DNA from: Favolaschia claudopus
Lineage: Eukaryota; Basidiomycota; Agaricomycetes; Agaricales; Mycenaceae
Direction: 5' to 3'
Length of the DNA stretch: 64,000 nt
Assembly (NCBI GenBank): GCA_037176885.1
Contig: JAWWNJ010000123.1
Location: 558,001 to 622,000, forward strand
Under the pieces are notes generated by a model. That model did not search any database. It worked only from the letters and a program-made list of their open reading frames with translations, and had not been told where the DNA came from. This document shows positions 32,302 through 42,483 of the stretch, in pieces (position 1 is the stretch's first letter; each line of letters opens with the position of its first letter). A program made the translations under genes and the position numbers.

Positions 32302-32996
32302 TACAGTGGCGGCGGGATCTGATGCCACCCCCCCCCCCAAAAAATGATGTGGCCCCAATCAACTCCACTTGCATCAAAAGTTCCAGAAATAGGCTGTTCT
32401 ATTTTTAGGGGTGGCATCAGACAGTGTTGCAGTTAAGGGTTTAAGGGCTTAGCCTTAATAAGGGCTTAACGCTTATTAAGCTAAGGCCTTAATATCGTGA
32501 GGAATCACTGTTAAGGTCTTAATAACCCTTAACCAAGCGCTGATGCCATCAATATGGCCCATCAACGGGCCAATGAGAGTCTGAGACAATGTGTTAGGCA
32601 GTGGTTGCTTACTCGAACAAAAATCTGTGCAGGACAAAAATGGCAGATAGAATATAATAAGTATTTTTAATTTGACATGGGCATCAGATTTCGCATAAGT
32701 GTTTCATAAAGGTTTTTCGTGGGCAGCGGAATACATCTGAGACGTGTATACTTAATAGAAGTACATGGTAATAGTGGATTCAAGGACATGGAATATTGTG
32801 AATAGCACTAGTTGATCATTCATAGTGCCGTAGTTCGCTCCTGGCTCACTCAGCCATTTTGGGAAATAACCCTTAATTTGACCCTTAATTTGGCACCCTT
32901 AATAAGCCTTAATAAGCTTTAAGCCCTTAATTTTGGGAGGCATCCTTAATAAGACCCTTAACTGCAACACTGGCATCAGATGGCGCCGCCACTGTA
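32302..32996. mobile_element. Tc1/mariner-like MITE in the copia leader/Gag remnant, carrying a nested hAT element
   Basis: The outer element (32304-32994) starts CAGTGGCGGCG and ends CGCCGCCACTG. TA flanks both sides (32302-32303, 32995-32996). Its TIRs continue as ATCTGATGCCACCCC for about 28 bases with two mismatches. Without the nested insert it is only about 132 bases long. Removing it rejoins the copia frame (..EHEH-LAVPVVSQK..). A relative of its interior occurs at about 17440. Confidence 0.9.
32414..32980. mobile_element. 551-bp hAT-like MITE nested in the TA-flanked MITE
   Basis: The element is 32422-32972. It starts CAGTGTTGCAGTTAAGGGT and ends with the exact reverse complement (19 bp). 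The 8-bp duplication GCATCAGA flanks it at 32414-32421 and 32973-32980. The subterminal regions are rich in CCTTAATAAGG/CTTAATAAGC motifs in both orientations. CAGTGTTGC-type ends with an 8-bp TSD are typical of hAT elements. Non-coding. Confidence 0.95.
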
Positions 32997-33006
32997 GCTG
33001 TACCTG

Positions 33007-34680
33007 TTGTTTCCCAGAAATCTTATGCTGCTATGTCTGCTTATGTATCTTTTGAGTGATGCAAACCCTTCATCCAAAGCTGTGGTAATTGACTCTGGGG
33101 CTTCTACCACCATGACACCAAATGAGGCATGGTTTGAGACAGGTTCTTATAAAGTACTCACTCCACCAAAAACGGTGCGGCTTGGTAATGACACATATTG
33201 TGATGCAGTTGGAACTGGAACCATCCGTCTATCTTGCAAAACAAAGCGAGGGATGTCTGATGTCTCTCTACGTGCATTACATGTCCCATCCTTTGGTATC
33301 ACACTTGTCTCAGTGCAACAAATGGCTAAAAAGGGATACAATTGCATGTTCGAAGCAGATGTCTGCATTGTTCGAAACCCAAAAGGGCAAAGAATGATTG
33401 AAGCCAAGCATCGGAAGGGACTGTACCACATTGTCTATACTCCTTTGAGTGAAGATCCACATGCACTATTTGCTATGGATATCAATCACCTTCATCGAAT
33501 ATCTGGTCATACAAATTTCCAGCTTTTACAGAAATCTGTTGCTAAAGGCCGACTTGGTGAAATTACATCCTTGACAGGAATCCCCAAATTCTGTGAACCC
33601 TGTGTTCTTGGGAAAATGAAGAAATTACCGTTTTCCAAAAGTCAAACCAAAGCTCGTGGTCCTTTAGATATTGTATCATCTGATGTTGGTGGTCCAGTAA
33701 CGCCTGAAGGCCCAGGTGGAATACGCTACTGGGTGGTCCTTATAGATCATCATTCCTCTGAGGTGTGGATTCTATTTGCCCAAAAGAAATCCCAAGTCTA
33801 TTCAAAACTCAAAGAATGGCGAAAATCTACTGAGGCTCATTTCCGTGCTCAAATTGCTAATTGGGAATTCTGTGAGGGCTGGACTCGATTCTTTCGCACA
33901 GATGGGGGTGGTGAATTCACGTCTCATCAAATGGAAACAGAATTCAAACGTCTAGGCATCATCCATGAAACAACAGCACCTTACACTCCAGAGCAAAACG
34001 GAGTAGCAGAGCGAATGAATCAAACACTTGTTTCCAGAGCTACAACTATGTTGATTGCCTCACGCCTTCCTCGTAAATTTTGGGTCTTAGCAATGCGAGC
34101 AGCTGGTTATACTGTGAATAGAACACCTACTTCAGCACAGGAATTTGAGATCCCGCATGAGAAACTTTTTGACCGTCCAATAAACATACGACACCTGCAT
34201 CCCTTTGGCTGTAGAGCTTATCCTCTGATTCCTAAAGAAAAGCGTCACAAGCAGAAATTTGGCGATAAAGCAAAGCGTTGCATCTTTGTTGGCTACCATG
34301 AAAACAGTAAAGCGTATGACTTGCTAGTAATCAACAAAGATGGTTCTTATGGTGAAACCATCACATCTAGGCATGTTCGGTTTGATGACCAGGAACTTGA
34401 TTCACCTATAGAACCAAAGCTTGAGGCACCTGCTACATCTAGGAAAGAATATGAGGATTTTGCTCAGACACTGCGGAAGAGGTCTACCCCATATTATGGT
34501 GATGATGACGATGATGGTGAACTGGACACTTTGCCTCACCCGATACCAGGTTCAGTGGGGGATAATCTAAGTCAGGCTGATCCGCCGTCTATTGTCCATC
34601 CATCAAATAGGGGAGCTCCACCATCAAGTGTTCATTGTATGGTCTTAAACAAGCTGGGAGAACTTGGAACAGGACTTTTG
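33007..34680 (+). pseudogene. Copia pol, part 1: protease and integrase
   Basis: From about 33060 the frame reads the protease VVIDSGASTTMTPNEAWF and a pre-integrase region with MDINHLHRISGHTNF and FCEPCVLGKMKKLPFSKSQT. The integrase core follows with VSSDVGGPVTPEGPGG, FRTDGGGEFTSHQMETEFK and YTPEQNGVAERMNQTL, so all three acidic residues are present. It ends with FGCRAYPLIPKEKRH, FVGYHENSKAYDLL and an Asp-rich linker. The true start is upstream: the Gag remnant joins through a frameshift near 33055 (a TGA in the upstream frame). Near 34630 the frame runs into the deletion that removes the reverse transcriptase fingers and part of the palm. Confidence 0.92.
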
Positions 34681-35795
34681 ATACAGAGATTCTAAAACTC
34701 GGATTTCATCGCTTGAATTCAGAGACCTGCCTTTATGTTTATAAAGAAGGCAAACAGACTTGTTTTGTTGTGGTCTATGTTGATGATCTTCTTGTTGCTG
34801 CAACTTCTAAAGAATTCTCTTCCAAAGTCAGAAGAATGCTTTCATCTACTTTTAAGCTGCGGGACCTAGGTCCAGCCAAATACCTCCTTGGGATCGAGAT
34901 CGTTCGAAACCGTAAGAAGCGCCCCATTGCACTGAACCAGCGTCAGTATATTGACAAAGTCCTTTCTCGCTATGGCATGACAGACTGCAAACCTGTATTC
35001 ACACCTATGTCTACTGGAACCCCGCTCACAGAGAATGACCCTGATGACGACAGTATCATTACCCATATGGCTATTGTCGAAGGTGGATCTATTGTTCCAT
35101 ATCAAAGTGTAATCGGGTCTGCCATGTATGCCATGCTAGGTACTCGACCAGATCTTGCATACAGTGTAGGAGTACTTGGTCGATTTAGTGCAAAGCCAAA
35201 GAGAATTCATTGGGCAGCAGCAAAACGACTTCTTCGATACCTCAAAGGCACCCGTCATTGGGAACTTGTATACAACGGGGCTGACATCAGCATGGACATG
35301 CAATTTCTGGGATACAGTGATGCCAATTGGAATGGAGACAGAGATACATCTCGTTCTACTTCTGGTTATGTGTTCATTGTCAACTCTGGAGCAATCGGAT
35401 GGTCTAGCCGTCGGCAATCCATGGTCGCTCTATCTTCTACTGAGAGTGAATACATTGGACTTGCAAATGCAGGACAACATCTAGCATGGTTAAGATCCTT
35501 TTTTGACGAACTAGGTCAACATCAGAGAAATCCCACTGAGTTGAGATGTGATAATCGAGCTGCCATTATTCTGTCCCAGGATCCACAATACCGCGCTAGG
35601 ACTCAGCATATACAAAGAAAATATCATTTTGTCCGTGATGACTTGGTTCGCACCGGAGAATGTATTGTCTTGTGGTATCCTACAGATGAAATGGTGGCGG
35701 ATATTTTCACAAAACCTTTATCTCATGACAAGCACTCCAAATTCTGTCTATCTATGGGACTACGGCCTGGGTCGAGTGGGGGTGTCAGAATATGA
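34630..35795 (+). pseudogene. Copia pol, part 2: reverse transcriptase C-terminal half and RNase H
   Basis: The frame begins at YGLKQAGRTWNRTFD, contains the catalytic box VVYVDDLLVAATS (about 34775) and LRDLGPAKYLLGIEI, and has the connection region with IGSAMYAMLGTRPDLAYSVG. RNase H motifs are LGYSDANWNGDRDTSRSTSG, MVALSSTESEYIGLANAG, LRCDNRAAIILSQDP, RTQHIQRKYHFVRD and MVADIFTKPLSHDKH. It stops at 35793-35795, inside the first bases of the 3' LTR. About 250 residues of reverse transcriptase that should precede YGLKQ are missing, and the frame is shifted from part 1. Residues seen here are otherwise well kept, so the deletion rather than slow decay disabled the copy. Confidence 0.93.
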
Positions 35796-35935
35796 ATTAT
35801 TCCGGGTAGCCGCCCGCCGCTCCGGCCCTTGATAGATATCTGATACTTATCATACAGCCTTGTTCTTACATATAAACCGTGCTCGTCTGTCCACCACCCT
35901 CAGTCTTTCATCCCACATTGCGGGAGACTGAGGGT
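35783..35935 (+). repeat. 3' LTR of the younger copia
   Basis: Matches 31513-31666. Its last 33 bases (CAGTCTTTCATCCCACATTG onward) are repeated again at 36022-36054. Confidence 0.75.
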
Positions 35936-36080
35936 GAGTTCTCTATCTATCTACCTACTTGTATTTACTTACTCATTGTGTAGTTATTGCGCCTTCCGCG
36001 CATCTTCAGGTATTTAATATACAGTCTTTCATCCCACATTGCGGGAGACTGAGGTTATTGCGCCTTCCGCGCATTTTCAG
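35901..36080 (+). repeat. Tandem duplication at the LTR/Gag junction, one unit with an intron-like insert
   Basis: Unit 1 is the LTR tail (35901-35933), then 50 bases GTGAGTTCTC...TTACTTACTC...GTGTAG (35934-35983), then TTATTGCGCCTTCCGCGCAT (35984-36009). Unit 2, after 12 unrelated bases, is the same LTR tail (36022-36054) followed directly by the same TTATTGCGCCTTCCGCGCAT (36055-36080). The 50 bases have a spliceosomal donor, branch-like site and acceptor and are cleanly absent from unit 2. Confidence 0.85.
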
Positions 36081-36822
36081 ATTCTGTTACGGTTTTCTTC
36101 CCTTTGTAGTTCGTCGACGAAGACGGCACTGCAGCTGCGAGCGCGGACTCCTGTGGGCCAGTGATGATGGGGTTTCCCAACTCGGCTCTGATGCGCTGCT
36201 CAGCTTCGGAGAACTTGAGCTTTCCGCCCTGGGGGACACTGTTGACGGTCTGGGAGACGAACAGTCTCCACCCAGTCGTGTCCAGCAGTGATTTGAGCAG
36301 GATCCATTCTATGAACTCATCGTCGACCGGCCGGGACATACTTGTCAGCGTCAGGCTGCCCGATCGAAGTTTGGTGAGGTGGCCGTCGAGCTTGGTGGAA
36401 GGGTCCCACTTGGCCTCTAGCATTTGGACCAGGGTGAAGAATGCGGTGGCACCAACGTTGACCTTCTCGTACTCCTTGACAATGGCATCCCATGTTTCCT
36501 TTGCGCCAGAGAGATGAGCGACGGATATGAGAATGGGGTTGGAGATGAACTTGTGGATGATACCACGAGCTCGGGCATCGCGTACGCAGAAAGAGTCGCG
36601 GATAGCGCTAGTGGAAGTGGTCACGACACCATAGATGGCAGAGACAGTGCTGGCAGATGCGGCTGCAGTTTCTGCGGCCGCCTGAGTCGCCGCGTTGTCC
36701 TCCCCAGAGATGATGAGGCCAACCTTCTCTCGGGCAAACTCTCCCTCCATTCGAATCTTCCAGATTGGATAGTTTTCTGCCCCGACCAGCACCGGAGTGG
36801 TGGGTTCAGATGTAGTCGCCAT
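36055..36822 (-). pseudogene. Ty1/copia Gag of the older, minus-strand element
   Basis: A 255-codon frame starts MATTSEPTTPVLVGAENYPI, with WKIRMEGEFAREKVGLIISG. It continues through the Gag UBN2-like core (LSGAKETWDAIVKEYEKVNV, FFTLVQMLEAKWDPSTKLDG, FIEWILLKSLLDTTGWRLFV) and ends ESENARKAQ at a stop created by the insertion of the younger copia. The natural continuation (TGGPTKKCQVHGLC) lies across the insertion at about 31505-31470. The Gag frame itself is intact. Confidence 0.88.
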
Positions 36823-37840
36823 GTCTGGCGGATGACGTGGCCTGGAGTTGCGAGCGTTTGCAGACTCCTGCGGCTAGTTGGTTTTGCTGTTGAGCTGTGT
36901 AGCGTTCGGCTAGCGTTGCGCAGTGAAACTGGCGTCCTACGAGGGCACGTAACCTCTCAAAACCGGACGTCCGTCCTAGACAGAATACACGATTAGCTCA
37001 GCGTCGTGTTAGTTAACAACAACGGCTGAGGAAAAGCTTGGCGCGTGACGTGACGTGACATGTCACCGCTAGCGATGACGCAGTTGGATTCAGAGTCGGG
37101 GAGCCTGAAATCCACTTGCGTCATAGCTGCCTAAAGATAGATTTTAGGTTTGGCTCGCTCGCTTCTTGTTGGTTTCGACAGTTGCCTCAAAAAAGTGAGC
37201 TGGCAGTTGATGGCGGCATTTGCCGGTTACCAATCTTGAATTCCATTGGCTTGTCCTATGTCGTTTTGGGATGCAAACCCGAATAGACATAGTCTTGAAT
37301 TCTTTGATGTTTACTCGATATTATGGCAAAAGAATCAAGATAAAATCAAGACACTGAATTGTGTACTGCACTCGCTGCAGCAAAGTTGGAGATCTGAAAT
37401 GCGAGGACATTCATGCAGAGGTATCTAACAATCTCTCCTCTTTTTCCCTCTTTTTTTCTCTTTTTCTGCAACTTGAAAACTTGATTAATTCTCCGTAACC
37501 ACAGACATAGTACATAAGCCCAGCAATGGCGAAATCCCCAAATTTTAGCCTGACTTACACTGACTCGGAAAAAATATGGGATCACGTCATCCGTGAGAAA
37601 GTCGGCCGTTTCGCGCGAGACAGCAGAGCTTTGGACAAGGTCTTTGAGGTTCATGAGCATGTCCATAAGGTGTAGTTAATACATATATAAGATCTAGCTT
37701 CTGCGTGAAGAGCTCGGCACTGTACAGCGGATTTGTTGATGACAGGTGATCCAATCATTAATCTGCATTTTGCCGATTTGGGAAAACAATGTCAGAATCA
37801 TACTCTGAAGAGGATATGGGACAAACCAAGCCTACGGGGT
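36823..37840. other. No gene recognised; expected 5' end of the older copia
   Basis: The 5' LTR and leader of the minus-strand copia should lie here, but no LTR pair is left to compare. CGTGACGTGACGTGACATGTCAC is at about 37044. An open frame of 106 codons on the minus strand (37346-37666) has no known motif. Confidence 0.4.
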
Positions 37841-37841
37841 G

Positions 37842-38064
37842 TTAATAGTGAGTGTTCCCGCCCTTCGCCTTCAATAACTCCCGCACGCGATTGGGCATAC
37901 TATCATATAACGTGTCGATGAAAGGCTTTCCCACTCCTCCTTCAAAGCGAGCCAAAGGTCGTCCTTATTCTTCGGCAGGGGGTCCCTAACGTGTACCATG
38001 CACTCCAGGTGATCCCAAAGGTTCTCTATGATGCTCATGGGGGACGTGACTTCGTGACAAACTT
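37842..38064 (-). pseudogene. Tc1/mariner transposase C-terminal fragment
   Basis: The minus-strand frame reads MSIIENLWDHLECMVHVRDP, LPKNKDDLWLALKEEWESL. After a frameshift near 37918 it reads FIDTLYDSMPNRVRELLKAK, GGNTHY and a stop at 37844-37842. This is the usual end of fungal Tc1-like DDE transposases (the block after the third catalytic residue). The catalytic core upstream is absent. No TIRs could be assigned. Confidence 0.85.
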
Positions 38065-38590
38065 TTGTGGAAAATGTTGTGACGCTAATAACTTGTGTGA
38101 CAGTCACCCGAATTTCTTGATCTTGCAGAAATCGCATCCTTATGAGGAGTAGAACAGATTGGATGGAACAGTTTTACCCTCCGTTGACTTTCGGGATTTT
38201 GGCCACGAATTTGGCCATCCTAAAGCGGAATTTGAACCGAAACGCCTCTGCCGGGGCAAATTGATGGCCCATCAATGGTCAATCTGCCTCCAGATATAGG
38301 TAATTCATGAATTCGGTCAGAAGAGATTTATGGGGGCGGAATGGAATGTTGAAAATCTTCCCAAGTCCCGCCTCAATGGTATTTTCACCCCCTTAAAATG
38401 TTGTTTTTTTCAGCGAAAATTTGGCCATTTCCCATCAAAAAGTTCCCACGGTCCAAGATTTCGGAAAACGGCCACTCTTGGATTTGACCTTGTATATGGT
38501 GCAGGTCATTCAGGACATCGAATAGACGGAATATGAGTGATAATCAAGCATATTGAACACCTATTTGACTTGGTCAATGTGCCAGCTATA
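38065..38590. other. No gene seen
   Basis: No recognisable motif or long repeat. Repeated TTTGGCCA..TTTGGCCATCC-like words occur near 38205-38225 and 38420-38430. Confidence 0.4.
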
Positions 38591-38594
38591 GTAA

Positions 38595-38754
38595 GTTTTA
38601 GGTGAGTGAATATATTCAAATATATTCATAATATATTCGTAATCAGCCCCTATGAATATGAATACGATACACTACAAATACGATACGCCGCTGGCGTATT
38701 CAAAATTTTAGAATATGTTTGAATATGAATACGATACGGAAATTTCGTATCGTA
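38595..38754. repeat. AT-rich TATTC repeat
   Basis: Strings such as ATATTCAAATATATTCATAA and GAATATGAATACGATACG end in repeated CGTAT units. It resembles 18132-18290 in inverted order. It is the target of the element at 38765-39647; the 10-bp duplication TCGTATTTAT comes from it. Confidence 0.5.
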
Positions 38755-39657
38755 TCGTATTTATTAGTCTAGAAGTTCCCGCGGGGCCGGTCCTGGAGGG
38801 TCGACTTATTATATAATCACTCACTTTGGCAGGTTGTTCCCACGGCCCGTTTTCGCCTATTCCACTGTAGCTCCCCACCCTTCCGTGCAAATTCGAGGTT
38901 CAGAACCACCCTAAAGTATGTCTGAATAGTCGCCGGGTGTTTTATAATCTTACCTGCTACAATGTAGTTAGATTTGAGAAAAGTTTCAAATTCGCCGGCC
39001 ATGGCCGGCGGCCAACGCAGTGCAGTTTATCTCTGCGAATTCTGAAGCTCTCGCCGCAGTTCAAGCGGGAAATGTTATCTTCTTGGGCCCTTATTAATGT
39101 TATACAGTTGCGGCAAAATCAATTTACTTACTAAATAAGGAAATTCTCGTCAATTTGCTCCTTTTGCTCGTTTTTTGCGAGCGGTAAGTTGATAAAAATA
39201 CTAAGAACTGCTGGCCTGTATTCCTGATGTAGAAAAACTGGCGTCTTTGTATTGGTTTCGCCGGGATAAGCAGCAACTTTGTCTCATAAAGTGCAGCCAA
39301 AAGCAGTGAGAAACATGACGAATCCGGTTGTTTTTTGTGCGTAGACCGGCTCAGCTCCAGGAGTACAGGCTCTTTGTGCCATTTCAGCGTGCCTGTGGTG
39401 GTTTTGCTGTGCGGTAGAGCGGTTTTGATGCAAATTTCCTTATTTGGTAAGTAAATTGATTTTGCCGCAACTGTATATTAAAACTGCTGAAGAGCTCGTT
39501 GCAAACTGCTTAACAGAACGCGAGAAATTTCAGATTACATAATAAGGGGACCCTCCCGTCAACGCACCGTGGGAAGCGACAGACTAATATATAACAACCG
39601 CAGGCACGAGGAGTTTTTTGTTTATATTGTCTGTTTATAAGAGACTATCGTATTTAT
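38755..39657. mobile_element. Non-autonomous member of the RecQ/DUF6589 element family
   Basis: The element is 38765-39647 (883 bp). It is flanked by the 10-bp duplication TCGTATTTAT (38755-38764, 39648-39657). It starts TAGTCT and ends AGACTA. Its left end shares with 51999 the words CCGG.CCT.GGAGGGTCG and TTATTATATAATCA. Its right about 110 bases (from ACCCTCCC through CAGACTAATATATAACAACC to TTTATAAGAGACTA) are nearly identical to the right end at 58185-58287. No helicase or DUF6589 sequence is inside. A TA-flanked MITE occupies 39105-39473. Confidence 0.9.
39103..39475. mobile_element. 369-bp Tc1/mariner-like MITE nested in the non-autonomous element
   Basis: The ends CAGTTGCGGCAAAATCAATT (39105 onward) and their reverse complement ending at 39473 continue as inverted repeats for about 40 bases (through TTACTTAC.AAATAAGGAAATT). 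TA (or TATA) flanks both sides. Non-coding. Confidence 0.9.
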
Positions 39658-40171
39658 AGCCAGCACTAGAACGAGCACCACTCAATCAAAACCCGTATAT
39701 TGTTTCCAAAACGGCTGTAAGCCTTGCTTGTGCTTTCTAAAGGCTTGTACATATTCCCTCAGTACATGCCCAGTAGTATTATGTGTTATCATTCAGTAAA
39801 CTCACTGTCAGTCGAAGTTAGATCAAAGCCAGTACTCAAATGTGTGAACAATCAGTACAATACCTACTCGTATATACTATATGGCTTATCATTCTCTCCC
39901 AAGCACTCTGTTGTATCTCAAAAGGTGGAGAGCTTTACATAGAAAATCATGAATTATTTGTGTCCATTTTGGGTACATATCACATTATATCAATGACTTT
40001 GGAGCTGAGCTCCAAATTTTTATACACATAGTTATAACATGTTTATCTGAAATCTGGTCGAGGGGATTTGCCCTCAGCTTCGTGGTTGTCGCAGAGCTAG
40101 TCGTTTTGTCCGTCCGTTCCGGATATGGAAAGTGTTACGTTCCCCCACGTGACGTTTGTCGGGATGGCGGC

Positions 40172-40441
40172 TACTGTACTAATCCGACCGGTTGTTCACG
40201 TTATGCGTGACGCCGGTTCGTGAACTGAACAATTTTGAACAGGGTGACGGGTGACGGGGACTTTTTCGGCCCAAAAAGGGCAAGAAAATCAAAAAAAATC
40301 TCCGGCCGGCATGTGCCGAGCAATGCCGGCCTACCATATATGGTAGTTTTGATGTGATTGACGTGTTGTGAACAACTTGTCCAGTGAACAATTTGGGTGA
40401 CGGGTGACACCCAGTGAACGACCGGTCGGATTAGTACAGTA
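40172..40441. mobile_element. 266-bp TA-flanked MITE at the edge of the dispersed repeat
   Basis: CTGTACTAATCCGACCGGT at 40174 and its reverse complement ending at 40439 form 26-bp inverted repeats with one mismatch. TA flanks both ends. It splits copy 2 of the dispersed repeat: GGATGGCGGC-TA lies on its left and TA-CCTTACCAAATTGGG on its right. Confidence 0.92.
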
Positions 40442-40637
40442 CCTTACCAAATTGGGACTCCGACTTGTCACGAAGTTCGGTCCGCCACCTGCATAGACAC
40501 TGTAGTGGACGCGAGGGAAGTGGGGAAGCTGCGAAGGTGGAACAATGTCGGGGTCGACTGGGTTACCGAATTGACGGTCCTGCTCTGCAGGCTTGCACGG
40601 AGCCTAGTATCTCGGGCCGAGATACTTACGGCTCCAC
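40441..40637 (+). repeat. Dispersed repeat, copy 2
   Basis: Reverse-complement match of 14-223. Its right end folds back on itself: GGAGCC..GTATCTCGG is followed by CCGAGATACTTACGGCTCC, giving an about 38-base hairpin that copy 1 lacks. It is followed at about 40670-40726 by a copy of the GGTTAACCG/ACATGTTGAGT motif. Confidence 0.85.
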
Positions 40638-40890
40638 ATTTGAGCACTTAACCGTGCATCTCTTTTATTGGTTAACCGACCGATTAGCTGGGTCCACTCA
40701 ACATGTTGAGTGCACAGCCACGTTTCACACACCGCGAGACATCCCGGTACGTACATACCGAGGCTGAGTGTGACAGTGTCACAACCGTAACACTTAACAA
40801 CCTTCTGTCTTTCGTCCACGATTTCTCGGCCCTACGGGCTTGCAGACCTCTGATTTTGCTTGGGCTGTACAGATACGATATCTAAGTTAT

Positions 40891-41367
40891 TTAATTGCGT
40901 GTTTTCTCATGCTGGGACGGCCAGAATGCTCGCGATTTGAATAAATTCTGCATTTTTATCATCCCCCTCTGTTGCCGCGAAATGGGCATCTCCCGCTCCT
41001 CCGGATGCTCCAAGAAAATATTAGCAACACTCAATTGTTCTGAGCTCTTTGTCTGCTCAAACTCACGAGATTCTCTCGCTCTAGTCACAATCAAACTTCT
41101 TTTCCTCATTGCTTCTGGGCTTTCCAGTGATGCAGCCTGAGGTGAGGCAAAAAATAGTTGAGGAGATTTCGATATTGTTTCATTCAGTCTCTGTTGTACT
41201 CGGGAATCCATGCTAGGTCTTTTTACTGGGCCACGTTTGAATTTTCTATCACCTTCTGTAAGCCTAGGATTACAGTTCCTTTGAAGTATCTCATGCTGTA
41301 GCTTTTGGCCAGTGAATGGGCCTCTACTTACTCTAGTGTGAGTCCATAATTCAGTCAAGTCAACCAT
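40891..41367 (-). CDS. Unrecognised 158-codon open frame
   Basis: The charged product (starts MVDLTELWTHTRVSRGPFTG, contains EHPEEREMPISRQQRGMIKM) has no motif I recognise, no signal peptide and no membrane segment. No partner exon or repeat context supports it. It could be a fragment of a transposon protein or chance. Confidence 0.2.
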   Translation of the reverse strand: MVDLTELWTHTRVSRGPFTGQKLQHEILQRNCNPRLTEGDRKFKRGPVKRPSMDSRVQQRLNETISKSPQLFFASPQAASLESPEAMRKRSLIVTRARESREFEQTKSSEQLSVANIFLEHPEEREMPISRQQRGMIKMQNLFKSRAFWPSQHEKTRN

Positions 41368-42089
41368 ACAAATGTACGCACTTGATACTGCATTTTTATT
41401 TTTTATTTTCGATGCAATAGCCTGTTTAGGAGGCAGAGTTTATCCTCCTCTCCTCCCCTTTCATATCTACTGTTGAACTTTGTTACCCCTTGCCGGCCTT
41501 GCTAGTTACCTGTGTGCCTTGCTGCTTTATATTAATTTTGTGCAATGATTGTATTGAGTAATTGAAAAAGCTTCAACCCAGTCCACAATAATAGCCCGCC
41601 TTAGATCTTTCTGAGCCTCCCAAGAGCCTCCCCATGCTCACCCCAAAAGCTTACTTGTCTCTTTCTTTTCTCTTTCTTTTATTTGTCTCTACGGCCGCGG
41701 ACCTGGCCATTGCATGCCTATTGATCTCAACATTGAGCTTTCAACGATTGGCTATCTGGAGCTGAGATTGTGTTTGAATTCCTATTTAAAACACCACTAA
41801 TCCCGATTCTAGAACTCACTTCGAGTAGAGGGTCTCGGGGCCAAGGCAATACCAAACAATACCTCCGCTGCAGTAGGCTATATACAATCCGTCGAAAAAA
41901 AAAGATGTCCGCCATACTTGAAATCCATATCAGAGTACGACTCATACAACACCGGATACTCCTCATTTGGTCTGGAGTCCAGGCTAAGGTGGCAGATGAA
42001 GAAGGGCTGGGAGAGTTTCAAGCCGGTCGGGCTCGGAATGGGCAACGAAAATCAGTGGTAGATATTTTGAGCAGTGGGAGGCCAAGATG

Positions 42090-42113
42090 AACGTCGTCAA
42101 TGTTGACGACGTT
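42090..42113. repeat. 24-bp palindrome
   Basis: The arms AACGTCGTCAA and TTGACGACGTT are perfect complements around TG. No gene context explains it. Confidence 0.9.
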
Positions 42114-42483
42114 CGACAAGAAGACGGCGGCGATGGTGGCTTGCTTGTTGAGCTTTGAGGAGGATGAGGACGAGTGTCCAGAAATCAAGAGCTATTGAGT
42201 GAATATTTGTGTCATGGGCATGGTAGAATTCGGGGCGACGCGACGCGACGCTCCGTTGCTTCGACAGCTCGGCCTTCGGGCGAACTTTTCTCTAAAGAAC
42301 TGCGTTTGTCCGCATAGGTACGTACATGGCAATACGAAGGCAAACTGAGATATGAAGGTGTACGTTATGGGTTCGTGCATGCCAAAGAGCTTTGTGCTGC
42401 GCGTAAACCCTGAAACTCCAACGAAGCTACCGTGTGTCCGTACCTGTACATTTGGTGTAACGGTGCATGCCCTTGCATGCCGT

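Larger units (their letters stand above)
31513..35935 (+). mobile_element. Younger Ty1/copia element inserted in the older copia Gag
   Basis: Short direct repeats that look like LTRs occur at 31513-31666 and 35783-35935. Both start TGTCAGAATATGAATTATTC and differ by about two substitutions and one indel. The purine-rich GTCGAGTGGGGG directly precedes the 3' copy, as a polypurine tract would. The element splits the Gag frame of the minus-strand copia, just before its zinc knuckle. Gag is almost entirely deleted (only a Lys/Arg and Asp/Ser-rich remnant at 32160-32303). The reverse transcriptase N-terminal part is also deleted, so this copy is non-functional. The leader (31667-32160) contains a 21-base direct duplication AAGGATTCTCCCTCTGCCCA at about 32030 and 32091. 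A clean 5-bp TSD could not be confirmed. Confidence 0.85.

Noticed and set aside
35934..35983. Real host intron of a protein-coding gene
   Set aside because: No open frame joins across it; it is reported only as an intron-like insert in a duplicated junction.
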